64,000 nt of DNA from an uncultured Aquimarina sp. (GCA_947499005.1 CANMML010000010.1:62001-126000); one strand, 5' to 3'; positions 1-9,382 are shown, counted from the first letter of the stretch. The notes: generated from the letters alone by a model not told the origin. Numbers and translations: made by a program.

Positions 1-46
1 CTTCTGCACTCTTATTAATCGTTACTTTATTACTTTCTAAGTTCAT
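1..46 (-). CDS. 5' end of an SRPBCC-like protein gene (partial)
   Basis: An ATG on the minus strand at 44-46 opens a frame that runs off the left edge and reads MNLESNKVTINKSAE. This resembles the N-terminus of small START/SRPBCC-fold proteins that I associate with pyrE neighbourhoods in Flavobacteriaceae. Only 15 residues are visible, so the call rests on this short match and on position: 71 bases after the pyrE stop, same strand, plausibly co-transcribed. No function can be assigned from what is here. Confidence 0.45.
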   Translation of the reverse strand, partial: MNLESNKVTINKSAE

Positions 47-50
47 AAAA

Positions 51-90
51 TGGGCTTTAAGCTTTAAGCCATAGGCTATAAGCTATGATT
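51..90. repeat. Degenerate GCTTTAAGCC/TATAAGCTAT repeat
   Basis: A short run built from permutations of GGCTTTAAGC, TAAGCC and GGCTATAAGC lies between the partial gene and pyrE. A similar run occurs at about 9697-9776. These look like dispersed palindromic intergenic repeats rather than genes or regulatory sites. Confidence 0.45.
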
Positions 91-117
91 ATTTAAATAG
101 GTTAAGTATTTACTTGA

Positions 118-759
118 TTAAATCCCCCATTCGGCTGGGTTTTCTCTCCATTTTTTTAATGTCTCTGCTACTTCTTCAGATACATTACCCTCTTCAACTG
201 CTAATTCGATAAGATTATTGTAATTACTTAATGTGGTTAAACTAACACCTGCTTCATTAAAATTATCTTCTGCTACTTGAAAACCATAACTAAAGATTGC
301 AATCATCCCCATTACTTCTGCATTACACTTATTTAGAGCACCTACTGCAAGTAAACTACTTTTACCTGTACTAATTAAGTCTTCTACTACCAATACCTTT
401 TTCCCTTCTGGCACAATACCTTCAATCTGATTTTGGCGCCCATGTTTTTTGGCTTCTGGTCTTATGTATATGAAAGGTAAATCTAACACATCTGCGACCA
501 ACATCCCTATACCAATAGCGCCTGTCGCAACTCCTGCAATCACCTCTACATCAGCATATTTATCTTTTACTATAGCTGCAAACTGTTCTTTTAAAAAGTT
601 TCTTGTTTGAGGAAAAGACAAAGCGATACGGTTATCACAATAAATCGGTGACTTCCAGCCAGATGCCCAAGTAAATGGATCTTGGGGTTGTAATTTTATA
701 GCATCAATTTTTAGTAATTCGGATGCTGTTTTTTTAGCTACATTTGAATTTAAAATCAT
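118..759 (-). CDS. pyrE: Orotate phosphoribosyltransferase
   Basis: Transfers the phosphoribosyl group of PRPP to orotate, giving OMP, in cytosolic de novo pyrimidine synthesis. The 213 residues match the usual length of the family. The PRPP-binding motif VLVVEDLISTGKS lies near residues 121-133, and the catalytic-loop region with KKHGRQNQIEG precedes it. The ATG at 757-759 is only 8 bp from the divergent NUDIX start. A -7 element TACATTTG (minus strand, 765-772) ends 5 bases before this ATG, so the transcript is probably leaderless or nearly so. The gene is complete with no anomaly. Confidence 0.96.
   Translation of the reverse strand: MILNSNVAKKTASELLKIDAIKLQPQDPFTWASGWKSPIYCDNRIALSFPQTRNFLKEQFAAIVKDKYADVEVIAGVATGAIGIGMLVADVLDLPFIYIRPEAKKHGRQNQIEGIVPEGKKVLVVEDLISTGKSSLLAVGALNKCNAEVMGMIAIFSYGFQVAEDNFNEAGVSLTTLSNYNNLIELAVEEGNVSEEVAETLKKWRENPAEWGI
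739..746 (+). promoter_or_regulatory. -7 element (TACATTTG) for the NUDIX gene, inside pyrE
   Basis: A perfect match to the Bacteroidota -7 consensus TAnnTTTG, 21 bases before the NUDIX ATG and within the first codons of the divergent pyrE. I see no convincing -33 TTG. Confidence 0.45.
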
Positions 760-764
760 ACTCG

Positions 765-772
765 CAAATGTA
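765..772 (-). promoter_or_regulatory. -7 element (TACATTTG) for pyrE, overlapping the NUDIX start
   Basis: On the minus strand the sequence reads TACATTTG-CGAGT-ATG, leaving 5 bases to the pyrE start. The element overlaps the NUDIX start codon at 768, so the two divergent promoters interlock and may exclude each other. It also implies a leaderless pyrE mRNA. Confidence 0.5.
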
Positions 773-1436
773 CAATGTTTTTGTAAATAATATCCCTATC
801 AGTCTTTCTACAACTGCTCGTGTTGGTGACGGATATATTTCTCTTCCGTTAAAAAAAACAAACTTAATCCACATCATTGAAAGACTCAATGAAAACCCAA
901 CATTAAAGTTCCATTTATATCACAAAAAGCAATATAAATTACTTCCTTTATTAGAAAAAAAACTACCTGTTTATGTTGCTGGAGGAGGAAAGGTGTATAA
1001 CGAAAACAACGAGATACTATTTATCTTTAGAAATAGGTGTTGGGACTTACCTAAAGGTAAAATTGAGAAAGGAGAATCTATCGAAGAATGTGCTATACGA
1101 GAAGTTGAAGAAGAAACAGGAATCTCTGGTCTTGAAATCACTCGCTTTTTAAAGAAGACTTATCATGTTTTCAAAAGAAATGGAGAATACCGATTAAAAC
1201 TTACTTATTGGTTCGAGATGATCACAGATTATGATAATGAGCTTACTCCACAATTAGACGAAGGAATAACAAAAGTTAAATGGAAATCTGGAAAAAAAGT
1301 TAGAAAAGCGCTTAGAAAGTCTTATGCCAATATTGGCGAATTATTTCCTAGAGAAGCTCTTATCGATAAGACTCGACTACTTTTTGAACATCAAGATGAT
1401 TTTGATGAGTCGGATATTTATGATACCTCTGTATAA
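768..1436 (+). CDS. NUDIX hydrolase
   Basis: Predicted Mg2+-dependent pyrophosphohydrolase acting on a nucleoside-diphosphate-linked substrate that cannot be named from sequence. The NUDIX box (G-x5-E-x7-RE-x2-EE-x-G) is intact in GKIEKGESIEECAIREVEEE and continues with TGI, near residues 97-119. The N-terminal ~70 residues form a small extra domain seen in flavobacterial relatives. I chose the ATG at 768 (MYNVFVNN), not the TTG at 744, because the latter would overlap pyrE and lies inside a -7 promoter element. The protein is 222 residues long and divergent from pyrE. Confidence 0.85.
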   Translation: MYNVFVNNIPISLSTTARVGDGYISLPLKKTNLIHIIERLNENPTLKFHLYHKKQYKLLPLLEKKLPVYVAGGGKVYNENNEILFIFRNRCWDLPKGKIEKGESIEECAIREVEEETGISGLEITRFLKKTYHVFKRNGEYRLKLTYWFEMITDYDNELTPQLDEGITKVKWKSGKKVRKALRKSYANIGELFPREALIDKTRLLFEHQDDFDESDIYDTSV

Positions 1437-1460
1437 TCTAGTATAAAAGTCTATATCAAA

Positions 1461-2441
1461 TTAGGTCCTACGATTCATCAAGTAAGTCCCAAACCCTATT
1501 AATAACTGTTTATTTTCTTCGGAAACTAAAAGTTCTTCTGCGATGGCGAAAGCTTTTTTAGTGTATGCTTTGATAGCATCTTGTGTTGCCGCTGATCCAC
1601 CCGAATTGTTAAAGATAGATTTAGCCTTAGTTATTTTTTCTTTATTATCATCGCCATCCAGCTTATTCTTAAATAAATCTTCTAGATTAGAAGCCTCTTC
1701 TTTACTTCCTAATTCTAAAGCTTTCAAATACAAATAGGTTTTCTTATTCTCTATGATATCACCACCAACTTGTTTTCCAAATTTTTCTGGATCACCAAAA
1801 GCATCTAAATAATCATCTTGCAACTGAAACGCAATCCCAAGCAATCTACCAAATTCATAGATTTTCACTTGCTCATCTGGTGAAACTCCTGCTATAATAG
1901 CTCCCATTTGAAAAGCACAACCTACAAGCACAGCTGTCTTATACTCAATCATATGCAAATACTCTTCAATAGTAACATCGCTTCGAGTTTCAAAATCGAC
2001 ATCGTATTGTTGCCCTTCACATACTTCTTTAGCTGTTTTAGAAAATAATTGTACTAATGATTTAAACAATGGTGCTTCATACGGCTCTAAATATTGATAA
2101 GCCAAAATTAACATAGCATCACCCGAAAGAATCCCTGTATTGATATCCCACTTTGTATGCACCGTCTCCTTACCTCTTCGCAAAGGAGCTTCATCCATTA
2201 TATCATCATGAACTAAAGAAAAATTATGAAATACTTCTACCGCCATCGCTGCTGGCAAGGCTTTTTCATAACTAGTACCAAAAACTTCTGCTCCCATTAA
2301 AGTCAATATCGGGCGTATACGTTTCCCTCCTAATTCTAAAATATAGTTTACAGGTTCGTATAAGTTCTTTGGTGCCTCTTTTATTTTGTTTTCTTTTAAA
2401 AAATTCAAAAAGGCTTCTTGATAGGTCTTTAACTTCTCCAA
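1461..2441 (-). CDS. Polyprenyl (farnesyl/geranylgeranyl-type) diphosphate synthase
   Basis: A trans-prenyltransferase that condenses isopentenyl diphosphate with allylic diphosphates to supply isoprenoid precursors. Both aspartate-rich motifs are present: the first as DDIMD (residues 79-83), the second as DDYLD (210-214). The GGKRIRP substrate motif is near residue 38. The length of 326 residues is typical. The frame starts at a TTG (2439-2441) with no ATG nearby. The two residues before DDIMD are V-H rather than aromatic, which bears on chain length, but the exact product cannot be fixed. Confidence 0.9.
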   Translation of the reverse strand: MEKLKTYQEAFLNFLKENKIKEAPKNLYEPVNYILELGGKRIRPILTLMGAEVFGTSYEKALPAAMAVEVFHNFSLVHDDIMDEAPLRRGKETVHTKWDINTGILSGDAMLILAYQYLEPYEAPLFKSLVQLFSKTAKEVCEGQQYDVDFETRSDVTIEEYLHMIEYKTAVLVGCAFQMGAIIAGVSPDEQVKIYEFGRLLGIAFQLQDDYLDAFGDPEKFGKQVGGDIIENKKTYLYLKALELGSKEEASNLEDLFKNKLDGDDNKEKITKAKSIFNNSGGSAATQDAIKAYTKKAFAIAEELLVSEENKQLLIGFGTYLMNRRT

Positions 2442-2627
2442 TGCAATTGTATTAAGATTGACGAAAATAGATAATTGTTATCAGTTGTCAGTTGTAAGCC
2501 AAGAGAAATTTGAACGCTATTCATCTTTTCGTTTAATCAAAATAGCTAAAACTAAAACATTTAAAAATCTCAAATATTGAATTTTAAACTTTGGATTTGC
2601 CATATGTTAAATTTCTCTAAAAACTAT

Positions 2628-2655
2628 GGAAACTTTTAACGTTTCAAAAGTTTCC
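2628..2655. promoter_or_regulatory. Palindromic operator of the tetR-RND operon
   Basis: Perfect 10-bp inverted repeat: GGAAACTTTT (2628-2637), an 8-bp spacer, then AAAAGTTTCC (2646-2655). It ends five bases before the -7 element at 2660-2667, where binding of the TetR-family product of the next gene would block transcription. Autoregulation is inferred from position and symmetry. Confidence 0.75.
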
Positions 2656-2659
2656 TGAT

Positions 2660-2667
2660 TACATTTG
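2660..2667 (+). promoter_or_regulatory. -7 element TACATTTG of the efflux operon
   Basis: Exact TAnnTTTG match immediately downstream of the operator. Only 4 bases separate it from the ATG at 2672 and 13 from the in-frame ATG at 2681, so the mRNA is leaderless or starts translation at the second ATG. Confidence 0.55.
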
Positions 2668-2671
2668 ACCT

Positions 2672-3316
2672 ATGGAAAATATGCGAGAGAATAATTGTCA
2701 AATCGTCGCTAAGGCTTCAGAACTTTTTCTTACTAAAGGTTTTAAGAGTGTCACAATGGATGATATTGCCAATGAAATGGGAATATCCAAAAAGACTATA
2801 TATCAGTCTTTCAAAACAAAAACAGATTTAATATCGGCTGTTGGTGATCATATTTTTGATGCCATAAAATGTGGAATTCACGATATAAGAGAACGGACAC
2901 TAAACCCTATCGATGAATTTTATACTATAAATGATTATGTAATTGAGCACCTTAAAGACGAAACTACTGCTCCTGAATATCAATTATCAAAATACTACCC
3001 CTTAATTCACAGTAGATTGAGTTCAATGAAATATGATGAAATACAAGACTGCGTATCCGAAAATTTGAATCGAGGTATTGAATTAGGTTTATATCGAACA
3101 GATATTGATATACCATTCGTTATTGGAATTTATTTCATTGGAGTTGGAGGCATTCGAAATCAAGATATTTTTCCAAATGAAAATTTTAAACCTAAAAAAA
3201 TAACTCATAGTTACCTGGACTATCACATCCGTGGCATAGCTTCAGAAAAGGGAATTATGTATTTAGAAAATTTTAAAAAGAAAAGAAATCAAAAAAATCA
3301 AATCATAAACGAATGA
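2672..3316 (+). CDS. TetR/AcrR-family transcriptional repressor
   Basis: Probable ligand-responsive repressor of the downstream RND efflux genes. The N-terminal helix-turn-helix is clear (ASELFLTKGFKSVTMDDIA and the following helix MGISKKTIYQSFKTK, residues 14-49). The C-terminal ~150 residues are the usual variable ligand-binding domain. The stop overlaps the start of the tolC-like gene (ATGA at 3313-3316), so it is co-translated with its targets. A second ATG at 2681 (MRENN) matches normal family N-termini better and may be the real start. The 28-bp palindrome just upstream is the likely binding site. Confidence 0.9.
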   Translation: MENMRENNCQIVAKASELFLTKGFKSVTMDDIANEMGISKKTIYQSFKTKTDLISAVGDHIFDAIKCGIHDIRERTLNPIDEFYTINDYVIEHLKDETTAPEYQLSKYYPLIHSRLSSMKYDEIQDCVSENLNRGIELGLYRTDIDIPFVIGIYFIGVGGIRNQDIFPNENFKPKKITHSYLDYHIRGIASEKGIMYLENFKKKRNQKNQIINE

Positions 3317-4659
3317 AAAAACAAATCACACTATTTTTTGTGTTATGTATTGGATTACTTACCCATGCACAGCAAAAAAAATATAGTTTTTCTCTTGATG
3401 AAGCTATACAATTTGCTTTAGACAGTAGCTACACCGCTCTTAATTCTAGAAAAGAAGTTGCTAAAGCTTTAAAGCGAAAATGGGAAACTACCGCTGACGG
3501 ATTACCACAAATTGATGGGAAAATCGAGTATTTAAATAATCTAAAATTAAGAACCTCTGTAATCCCCGCAAATGCTTTCGATAGAACAGCGCCGGCTGAT
3601 GTTTTTATTCCTGTTCAATTTGGAATTGAGCAACAAGCAAGTGTTGGTGCTACTATATCACAGTTAATCTTTAATGGTTCGTACCTGGTCGGACTTGAAG
3701 CAGCTTCGGTATTTGTAAATTATACACAAACCCAAAAAGAAAAGCAAGACCTAAGCATTGTCGAAGGAGTAACAAACGCTTATGGAAGTGTATTGTTAAC
3801 TCAAGAAAACATCGATGTTGTACAAAGTAATATCAATACCATTGAAAAAAACCTTAATGAAACACAGCAGATATTTAAAAATGGTTTAACCGAAGAAGAA
3901 AGTGTCGAGCAGTTACAGATTACTTTATTGCAATTAAAAAATCAAATCAATAATCTCAATCGTCTTTCAGTTATAGCGAAACAAATGTTTCACTTAGCAT
4001 TGGGTATTCCTATCAATTCAACGACAGCGTTAACGGATACCCTTGAAAGCCTTGCGGCTCAAAAAGAATTAAATACGGATAATTCAAAACGTTTTTCTAT
4101 TGCTAATAATAATGAATTCAAATTATCCGAATTACTCGTCGAGCAACGTCGACTTGAGTTGAAGTTAGAAAAAAGTAGAACATTACCAAGCGTAGGTGCT
4201 TTCTTTGACTTTGGAACACAAGCTTTTGACAATGAATTTTCTTTTTTTGATGGAGATAAACGATGGTTTAGTTACTATACTGTAGGTGGACAAATCAATG
4301 TACCTATTTTTAGTTCATTCAAGAGTGGTGCGCGAATTAAGCAAAGTAAACTGGCTTATGAACAAGCACAAGTTTCTCATAACGAAAATACACAGCGCAT
4401 TCAATTGGCCTACGATCAAGCAAAAAGTGATTTTGATTTTGCCGTAGAAAACCTAGTTACTTTAAAACAAAATCTAGAGCTAGCAGAACGCATTGAAAAA
4501 AAGAACCAAATCAAATTTACAGAAGGGATTGCCAGTAGTTTCGAATTACGTCAAGCACAAACACAACTGTATAGTGCACAACAGCAATATTTAAATGCTC
4601 AATTGACTTTAATACAGAATTCTGCTAAACTTCAAACCATCATCAACATCGCAAAATAA
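3313..4659 (+). CDS. TolC-family outer membrane efflux protein
   Basis: Forms the outer-membrane channel and periplasmic tunnel of the tripartite pump encoded with the next two genes. It has a Sec signal peptide (MKKQITLFFVLCIGLLTHAQ). Two long helical coiled-coil repeats typical of OEP domains follow, for example around residues 150-225 and 360-445. The length of 448 residues is normal. It overlaps tetR by 4 bases and is followed after 7 bases by the adaptor gene. Substrate is unknown. Confidence 0.92.
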   Translation: MKKQITLFFVLCIGLLTHAQQKKYSFSLDEAIQFALDSSYTALNSRKEVAKALKRKWETTADGLPQIDGKIEYLNNLKLRTSVIPANAFDRTAPADVFIPVQFGIEQQASVGATISQLIFNGSYLVGLEAASVFVNYTQTQKEKQDLSIVEGVTNAYGSVLLTQENIDVVQSNINTIEKNLNETQQIFKNGLTEEESVEQLQITLLQLKNQINNLNRLSVIAKQMFHLALGIPINSTTALTDTLESLAAQKELNTDNSKRFSIANNNEFKLSELLVEQRRLELKLEKSRTLPSVGAFFDFGTQAFDNEFSFFDGDKRWFSYYTVGGQINVPIFSSFKSGARIKQSKLAYEQAQVSHNENTQRIQLAYDQAKSDFDFAVENLVTLKQNLELAERIEKKNQIKFTEGIASSFELRQAQTQLYSAQQQYLNAQLTLIQNSAKLQTIINIAK

Positions 4660-4666
4660 TTTCGAA

Positions 4667-5827
4667 ATGAAAAATACATTATATATCCTAATCGCTATAT
4701 TCATTTTTTCTTGTGGAAAAAAAGAAGAAGCAACTATTGAAAGCATTATAGCTTCTAAAGATATTAAAAGTATCCGCGCAAAAAAGAAAGCCTTGAATGC
4801 GCAACAGCAAGAACTTGATACTAAAATCAAACAATTAAGTGCTGCCATTGCGGAACTAGATCCTAATCAAAAAATCCCTTTAGTAACTACTATTACGGTA
4901 AAGGACACCTTATTTAATCACTACATCGAATTGCAAGGAAATGTGCAGACTAAGCAAAACTTGGTCTTAACCCCTGAGTTCAATGGAATACTTTCCAATG
5001 TATATGTAAAAGAAGGACAAGCCGTAAACAAAGGACAGCTATTAGCTAGAGTTGATGATGGAGGTTTATCTCAGCAATTAGGGCAATTAGAAGTGCAGCG
5101 AGACCTAGCTAAAACTACTTTCGAGCGCCAAGAACGTCTTTGGGAGCAAAAAATAGGTAGTGAAATTCAATACTTGCAAGCTAAAACGAATTATGAAGCA
5201 CAACAAAAAGCAATCGCTCAATTAAATAAATCTATTGCCAAAACAGCTATTCGTGCTCCTTTTAGCGGGATCATCGATGATGTGATTACTGAAAAAGGAA
5301 GTGTAGTTGGTGCTGGTCAAACTTCAATTTTTAGAATTGTAAGCCTTAATAAAATGTATGTTAAAGCCGATGTTCCTGAACGTTACATAAGTACTGTAAA
5401 AAAAGGAACAGATGTAAACGTACATTTCCCTGTTTTAGGAAAAAATCTAGTTTCTAAAATTCGTCAAGCAGGTAACTTTATTAATCCTGGAAGTCGCACC
5501 TATAGCATTGAAATCCCTGTTAGTAATCAAGATAAATCGATCAAACCCAATTTAACGGCTAAACTCTTTATTAATGACTACAGTAGCAATAATGCAATAC
5601 TCATTCCTCAAAGCTTAATTTCTGAAAACGCTGAAGGAGCTCAGTATGTATATGTAATTTCAAAAAATGGTAAAAGCAAAACCATTGCTACACAAAAAAC
5701 CATAACCACTGGAAAAATCCAAGGAGATTTAATTGAAATTAAAGATGGCTTAGCAACCAATGATATTATCATTGAAGAAGGGGCTCGTAGTGTAAAAAAC
5801 AACCAAGAAGTTAACATTCTAAACTAA
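4667..5827 (+). CDS. RND efflux periplasmic adaptor (membrane fusion lipoprotein)
   Basis: Links the inner-membrane pump to the outer-membrane channel. The N-terminus is a lipoprotein signal with lipobox FSC (Cys16), so it is probably anchored by lipid. A short coiled coil (residues 30-65) precedes the lipoyl/barrel-sandwich halves (VYVKEGQAVNKGQLLARVDD near residue 105; AIRAPFSGIIDDVITEKGSV near 195), which enclose an alpha-hairpin. A beta-barrel and membrane-proximal domain follow. The extra N-terminal coiled coil before the lipoyl domain is somewhat unusual. It is 7 bases from its neighbours on each side. Confidence 0.92.
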   Translation: MKNTLYILIAIFIFSCGKKEEATIESIIASKDIKSIRAKKKALNAQQQELDTKIKQLSAAIAELDPNQKIPLVTTITVKDTLFNHYIELQGNVQTKQNLVLTPEFNGILSNVYVKEGQAVNKGQLLARVDDGGLSQQLGQLEVQRDLAKTTFERQERLWEQKIGSEIQYLQAKTNYEAQQKAIAQLNKSIAKTAIRAPFSGIIDDVITEKGSVVGAGQTSIFRIVSLNKMYVKADVPERYISTVKKGTDVNVHFPVLGKNLVSKIRQAGNFINPGSRTYSIEIPVSNQDKSIKPNLTAKLFINDYSSNNAILIPQSLISENAEGAQYVYVISKNGKSKTIATQKTITTGKIQGDLIEIKDGLATNDIIIEEGARSVKNNQEVNILN

Positions 5828-5834
5828 TCTCATT

Positions 5835-8800
5835 ATGAGTAAGAATAAAGAAATACACAAAGAGTTTAAACTCTCTTCGTGGGCCATAGATAACAAAACG
5901 GTTATCTGGGTAATCATTACGCTGTTTCTTATTTTGGGGTTCAGCGCCTACAATAGTATGCCTAGAGAAAACTTCCCTGAAATTAAGGAAGTTAAAATCT
6001 ATGTAAATGCAGTATACCCTGGAAACACAGCAGAAGACATTGAACGCCTCATTATTGACCCTCTAGAAGATCGGTTAAAAAATATAAGTGGTGTAACTAA
6101 GATGCTTTCTACAGGACAGCAAGACTTCGGAATTTTAAGTTTAGAATTCGAAGAAGGAATTACCGTAGAGCAAGCAAAGCAAAGAGTTAAAGATGAAGTA
6201 GACCAAGAATCCGCAAAAGAAGACTGGCCTACCTTTAACGGAGCTAAAGTCAAACCAAATGTTTTTGACATTAGTATTTCCGAGGAAACTCCTATTCTTA
6301 ATATCAATATTGCGGGAGACTACCCAACACAAAAGCTTAAGGAGTTTGCCGAATACCTAGAAGATCATATCGAAGATTTTGAAGAAATTAAAGGTGTTGA
6401 TATTCGTGGTGCTCAAGAACGTGAGGTTGAAGTGGCCGTAGACATCTATAAAATGATGGCTGCTAAAGTAAGCTTTCAAGATATCTTAAACGGAATCAGT
6501 AATGGAAATGTCACAATATCTGCGGGTAATCTTAAGAAAAGTGGTCAGCAACGTACCATGCGTATCATTGGAGAAATTAAAGACCCTAAAGAATTAGAAG
6601 ATTTTGTGATTAAAAATGATAATGGAATCGTTTACCTAAAAGACATTGCTGAAGTGGCTTTTAAAGCAGAAGATGCGACCACTTATGCCCGTGAATTTGG
6701 CAAACCTGTAGTGATGCTAGATATTAAAAAACGATCTGGTAAAAACATGGTAGAAGCGGTAAACAAGATCAAGGTGTTAGTTGAAGAAACTAAAACCGAA
6801 GTATTCCCTAGTGATTTACGTGTAACCTTAGCCAATGACCAATCCGAAAAAACCTTAAATCAGGTAGATGACTTGGTAAATAATATCATTTTCGGGATTA
6901 TACTTGTAGTTACTGTACTTATGTTTTTCCTAGGATTTAGGAATGCATTATTTGTAGGATTCGCTATTCCTCTTTCCATGTTTATGTCTTTTATGATTCT
7001 AAATCTATTAGGCTATACTATGAATACGATGATTCTCTTTGGACTAATTATGGGATTAGGAATGTTAGTAGATAACGGTATTGTAGTGGTAGAAAACGTA
7101 TATCGCCTGATGAAAGAAGAAGGTATGACCCGAACTGAAGCTGCTAAAAAAGGGGTTGGTGAAATTGCATTTCCAATCATCATTTCAACATTAACTACTG
7201 TAGCTGCTTTTGTTCCTTTAGGCATGTGGCCAGGAGTTATGGGGCAATTCATGATTTATTTCCCAATTACGTTATCTGTTGTATTAGGATCTTCTCTATT
7301 CGTAGCCATCTTTATCAACTCTATGTTGGTATCCCGATTTATGGAAGTAACTAAGCGCGAATTGACCATAAAACAGTTGATCACATTATCGCTAGCTCTT
7401 GGGATCTTTGGAGGATTAATTACTGCCTTCGGAGGAGCGATGAGAGGTCTAGGAACATTAATGTTAGTTACAGCCGTACTGTTTTGGGCATACAAGTATG
7501 CTATTAAACCAATGGCCAATTATTTCCAAAATAACACGCTAATTTGGTTAGAAAATCAATACAAGCGTTTCGTGAAATTCGCGCTTAGTGGAGGATGGCC
7601 AATCATTTTCTTTGTAGCTACTTTCATTTTATTATTTGTTGCTTTCGGAACATTTGGAGGCTCTGTTGCCAGTCAAAGAACTAAAATTGAATTTTTCCCA
7701 GATAACAAGCCAAATCAAATTGTTGTTTATATAGAATATCCTGAAGGAACTGATATTGCTAAGACTAATGAGATCACCAAAAGCATCGAAAAAAGAGTTT
7801 ACAATATTATCGATCAAGACGAATATATTTTTGAAAATAAAAACGTATTGGTAGAATCTACCGTATCTCAGGTTGGTCGAGGTGCTGGAAACCCTCAAAC
7901 TGATGGAGGGTCTACAAGTGATATGCCAAATCGCGGAAAAATTACGGCAACCATGCGCGAATACAAATACCGCAGAGGGAAAGATTCGGAAGAATTGCGT
8001 GCCAAAATACAAGAAGGTTTGACTGGTATCTATCCTGGAGTTAGTATTTCTGTAGAAAAAGATCCTGTAGGCCCTCCTGCTGGACCACCAATTAATATCG
8101 AAATCAAAGGACAAGACTATGAGTTGCTAATCAAAACAGCTGAACGTATGCGTCAATTTATCAATACTAAAAATATTGCAGGTATTGACGAATTAAAAAT
8201 TGACGTGAACAAAGCAAAACCCGCAACAAAAGTAATTGTTGATCGTAAAAAAGCGGGAGAACTTGGGGTAAGTACAGGACAAATTGGACAACAATTACGT
8301 CGTTCTATATTTGGAGAAAAAGCGGGTGTTTATAAATTAGATGGGGACAACTATGACATCAATGTGCGATTTAACAAAGAGAATCGTTATGATAATAGCA
8401 CCTTATTTAATCAGAACATCACTTTTAGAGATCAAAGTACGGGACGCATAAAAGAAATCCCTATTGCTGCCATTGCATCTCAGAAAAACACAACTTCTTA
8501 CAGTGCTATCAAGCATAAAGATGGAACCCGTGTCGTAACTGTATATTCTGGATTAAAACCCGGATTTACAGATGCAGCGGCTATTGTTAGTCAGATCGAA
8601 GAAGAGATGAAACAGTTCGAAAAACCAAAAGGAATTTCTTTTGATTTCACGGGACAAATTGAAGAGCAAAATAAACAAATGGCCTTTTTAATGGGAGCCT
8701 TCTTTGCTGGTCTTGGTTTGATATTCTTTATTTTGATTTTCCAATTCAGTTCTATTTCAAAACCTACCATTATCATGATAGCCGTATTCTTAAGCTTTAT

Positions 8801-9305
8801 AGGAGTTTTTGGAGGGATCGTAATATCTGGTGCTCCTTTCGTAATCATGATGACCATGATGGGTATTATCTCGCTTGCTGGTATTGTGGTTAACAATGGG
8901 GTTGTGTTGCTAGATTATACACAATTACTAATTGATAGAAAAACAGTAGCGCAAAACAAAGAAATCGGCACATTACTTCCTGCTTCAGATGTTAAAGAAG
9001 CTATTATCGAAGGAGGGCGTGCTCGTTTACGTCCAGTATTACTGACTGCCATTACAACTGTATTGGGGTTAATTCCTTTAGCCATTGGTTTAAATATCAA
9101 TTTTATCACCTTATTTGGCGAGTTTGATGCTAATTTCTATATGGGGGGAGATAACGTAATTTTCTGGGGACCGTTAGCGAAAACTGTAATCTATGGATTA
9201 ATCATCGCGACTTTCTTAACCTTAGTAATTGTACCTGTATCTTTTTACTTAGTACATCGATTTAAACTGTGGATAGCTAAATTAAAAGGGACAGAGATAG
9301 TATAG
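5835..9305 (+). CDS. RND-family efflux transporter permease
   Basis: Proton-driven inner-membrane pump, 1156 residues, somewhat longer than AcrB-type proteins. It shows the duplicated RND plan: a first transmembrane helix, a periplasmic porter domain, a bundle of helices (from about residue 345), then a second periplasmic domain and a second helix bundle (from about 950). The TM4 proton-relay motif reads GLGMLVDNGIVVVEN. An insertion of roughly 60 hydrophobic residues near 510-570 adds membrane segments between the halves. The second porter loop is rich in Gly/Pro (GPPAGPPINIEIKG). It completes the tetR-tolC-adaptor-pump operon and is followed by a strong terminator. Substrate cannot be told. 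Confidence 0.94.
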   Translation: MSKNKEIHKEFKLSSWAIDNKTVIWVIITLFLILGFSAYNSMPRENFPEIKEVKIYVNAVYPGNTAEDIERLIIDPLEDRLKNISGVTKMLSTGQQDFGILSLEFEEGITVEQAKQRVKDEVDQESAKEDWPTFNGAKVKPNVFDISISEETPILNINIAGDYPTQKLKEFAEYLEDHIEDFEEIKGVDIRGAQEREVEVAVDIYKMMAAKVSFQDILNGISNGNVTISAGNLKKSGQQRTMRIIGEIKDPKELEDFVIKNDNGIVYLKDIAEVAFKAEDATTYAREFGKPVVMLDIKKRSGKNMVEAVNKIKVLVEETKTEVFPSDLRVTLANDQSEKTLNQVDDLVNNIIFGIILVVTVLMFFLGFRNALFVGFAIPLSMFMSFMILNLLGYTMNTMILFGLIMGLGMLVDNGIVVVENVYRLMKEEGMTRTEAAKKGVGEIAFPIIISTLTTVAAFVPLGMWPGVMGQFMIYFPITLSVVLGSSLFVAIFINSMLVSRFMEVTKRELTIKQLITLSLALGIFGGLITAFGGAMRGLGTLMLVTAVLFWAYKYAIKPMANYFQNNTLIWLENQYKRFVKFALSGGWPIIFFVATFILLFVAFGTFGGSVASQRTKIEFFPDNKPNQIVVYIEYPEGTDIAKTNEITKSIEKRVYNIIDQDEYIFENKNVLVESTVSQVGRGAGNPQTDGGSTSDMPNRGKITATMREYKYRRGKDSEELRAKIQEGLTGIYPGVSISVEKDPVGPPAGPPINIEIKGQDYELLIKTAERMRQFINTKNIAGIDELKIDVNKAKPATKVIVDRKKAGELGVSTGQIGQQLRRSIFGEKAGVYKLDGDNYDINVRFNKENRYDNSTLFNQNITFRDQSTGRIKEIPIAAIASQKNTTSYSAIKHKDGTRVVTVYSGLKPGFTDAAAIVSQIEEEMKQFEKPKGISFDFTGQIEEQNKQMAFLMGAFFAGLGLIFFILIFQFSSISKPTIIMIAVFLSFIGVFGGIVISGAPFVIMMTMMGIISLAGIVVNNGVVLLDYTQLLIDRKTVAQNKEIGTLLPASDVKEAIIEGGRARLRPVLLTAITTVLGLIPLAIGLNINFITLFGEFDANFYMGGDNVIFWGPLAKTVIYGLIIATFLTLVIVPVSFYLVHRFKLWIAKLKGTEIV

Positions 9306-9347
9306 ATGTAACTTCTGTAAAGCAGTTATATTTAGTTTAGTTGGTTG

Positions 9348-9382
9348 ACCGTCATTATTCTTTGGGATAATGACGGTTTTTT
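9348..9382 (+). terminator. Rho-independent terminator of the RND operon
   Basis: Perfect 11-bp stem ACCGTCATTAT / ATAATGACGGT (9348-9358 and 9367-9377) with an 8-base loop and a run of six T immediately after. It lies 43 bases beyond the pump stop codon. Confidence 0.9.

Noticed and set aside
5999..6307. Open frame opposite the RND pump (about 100 codons), and several others at 7013-8114 and 8591-9109
   Set aside because: They lie wholly inside the strongly supported 1156-residue pump gene and have compositions typical of antisense shadow frames.
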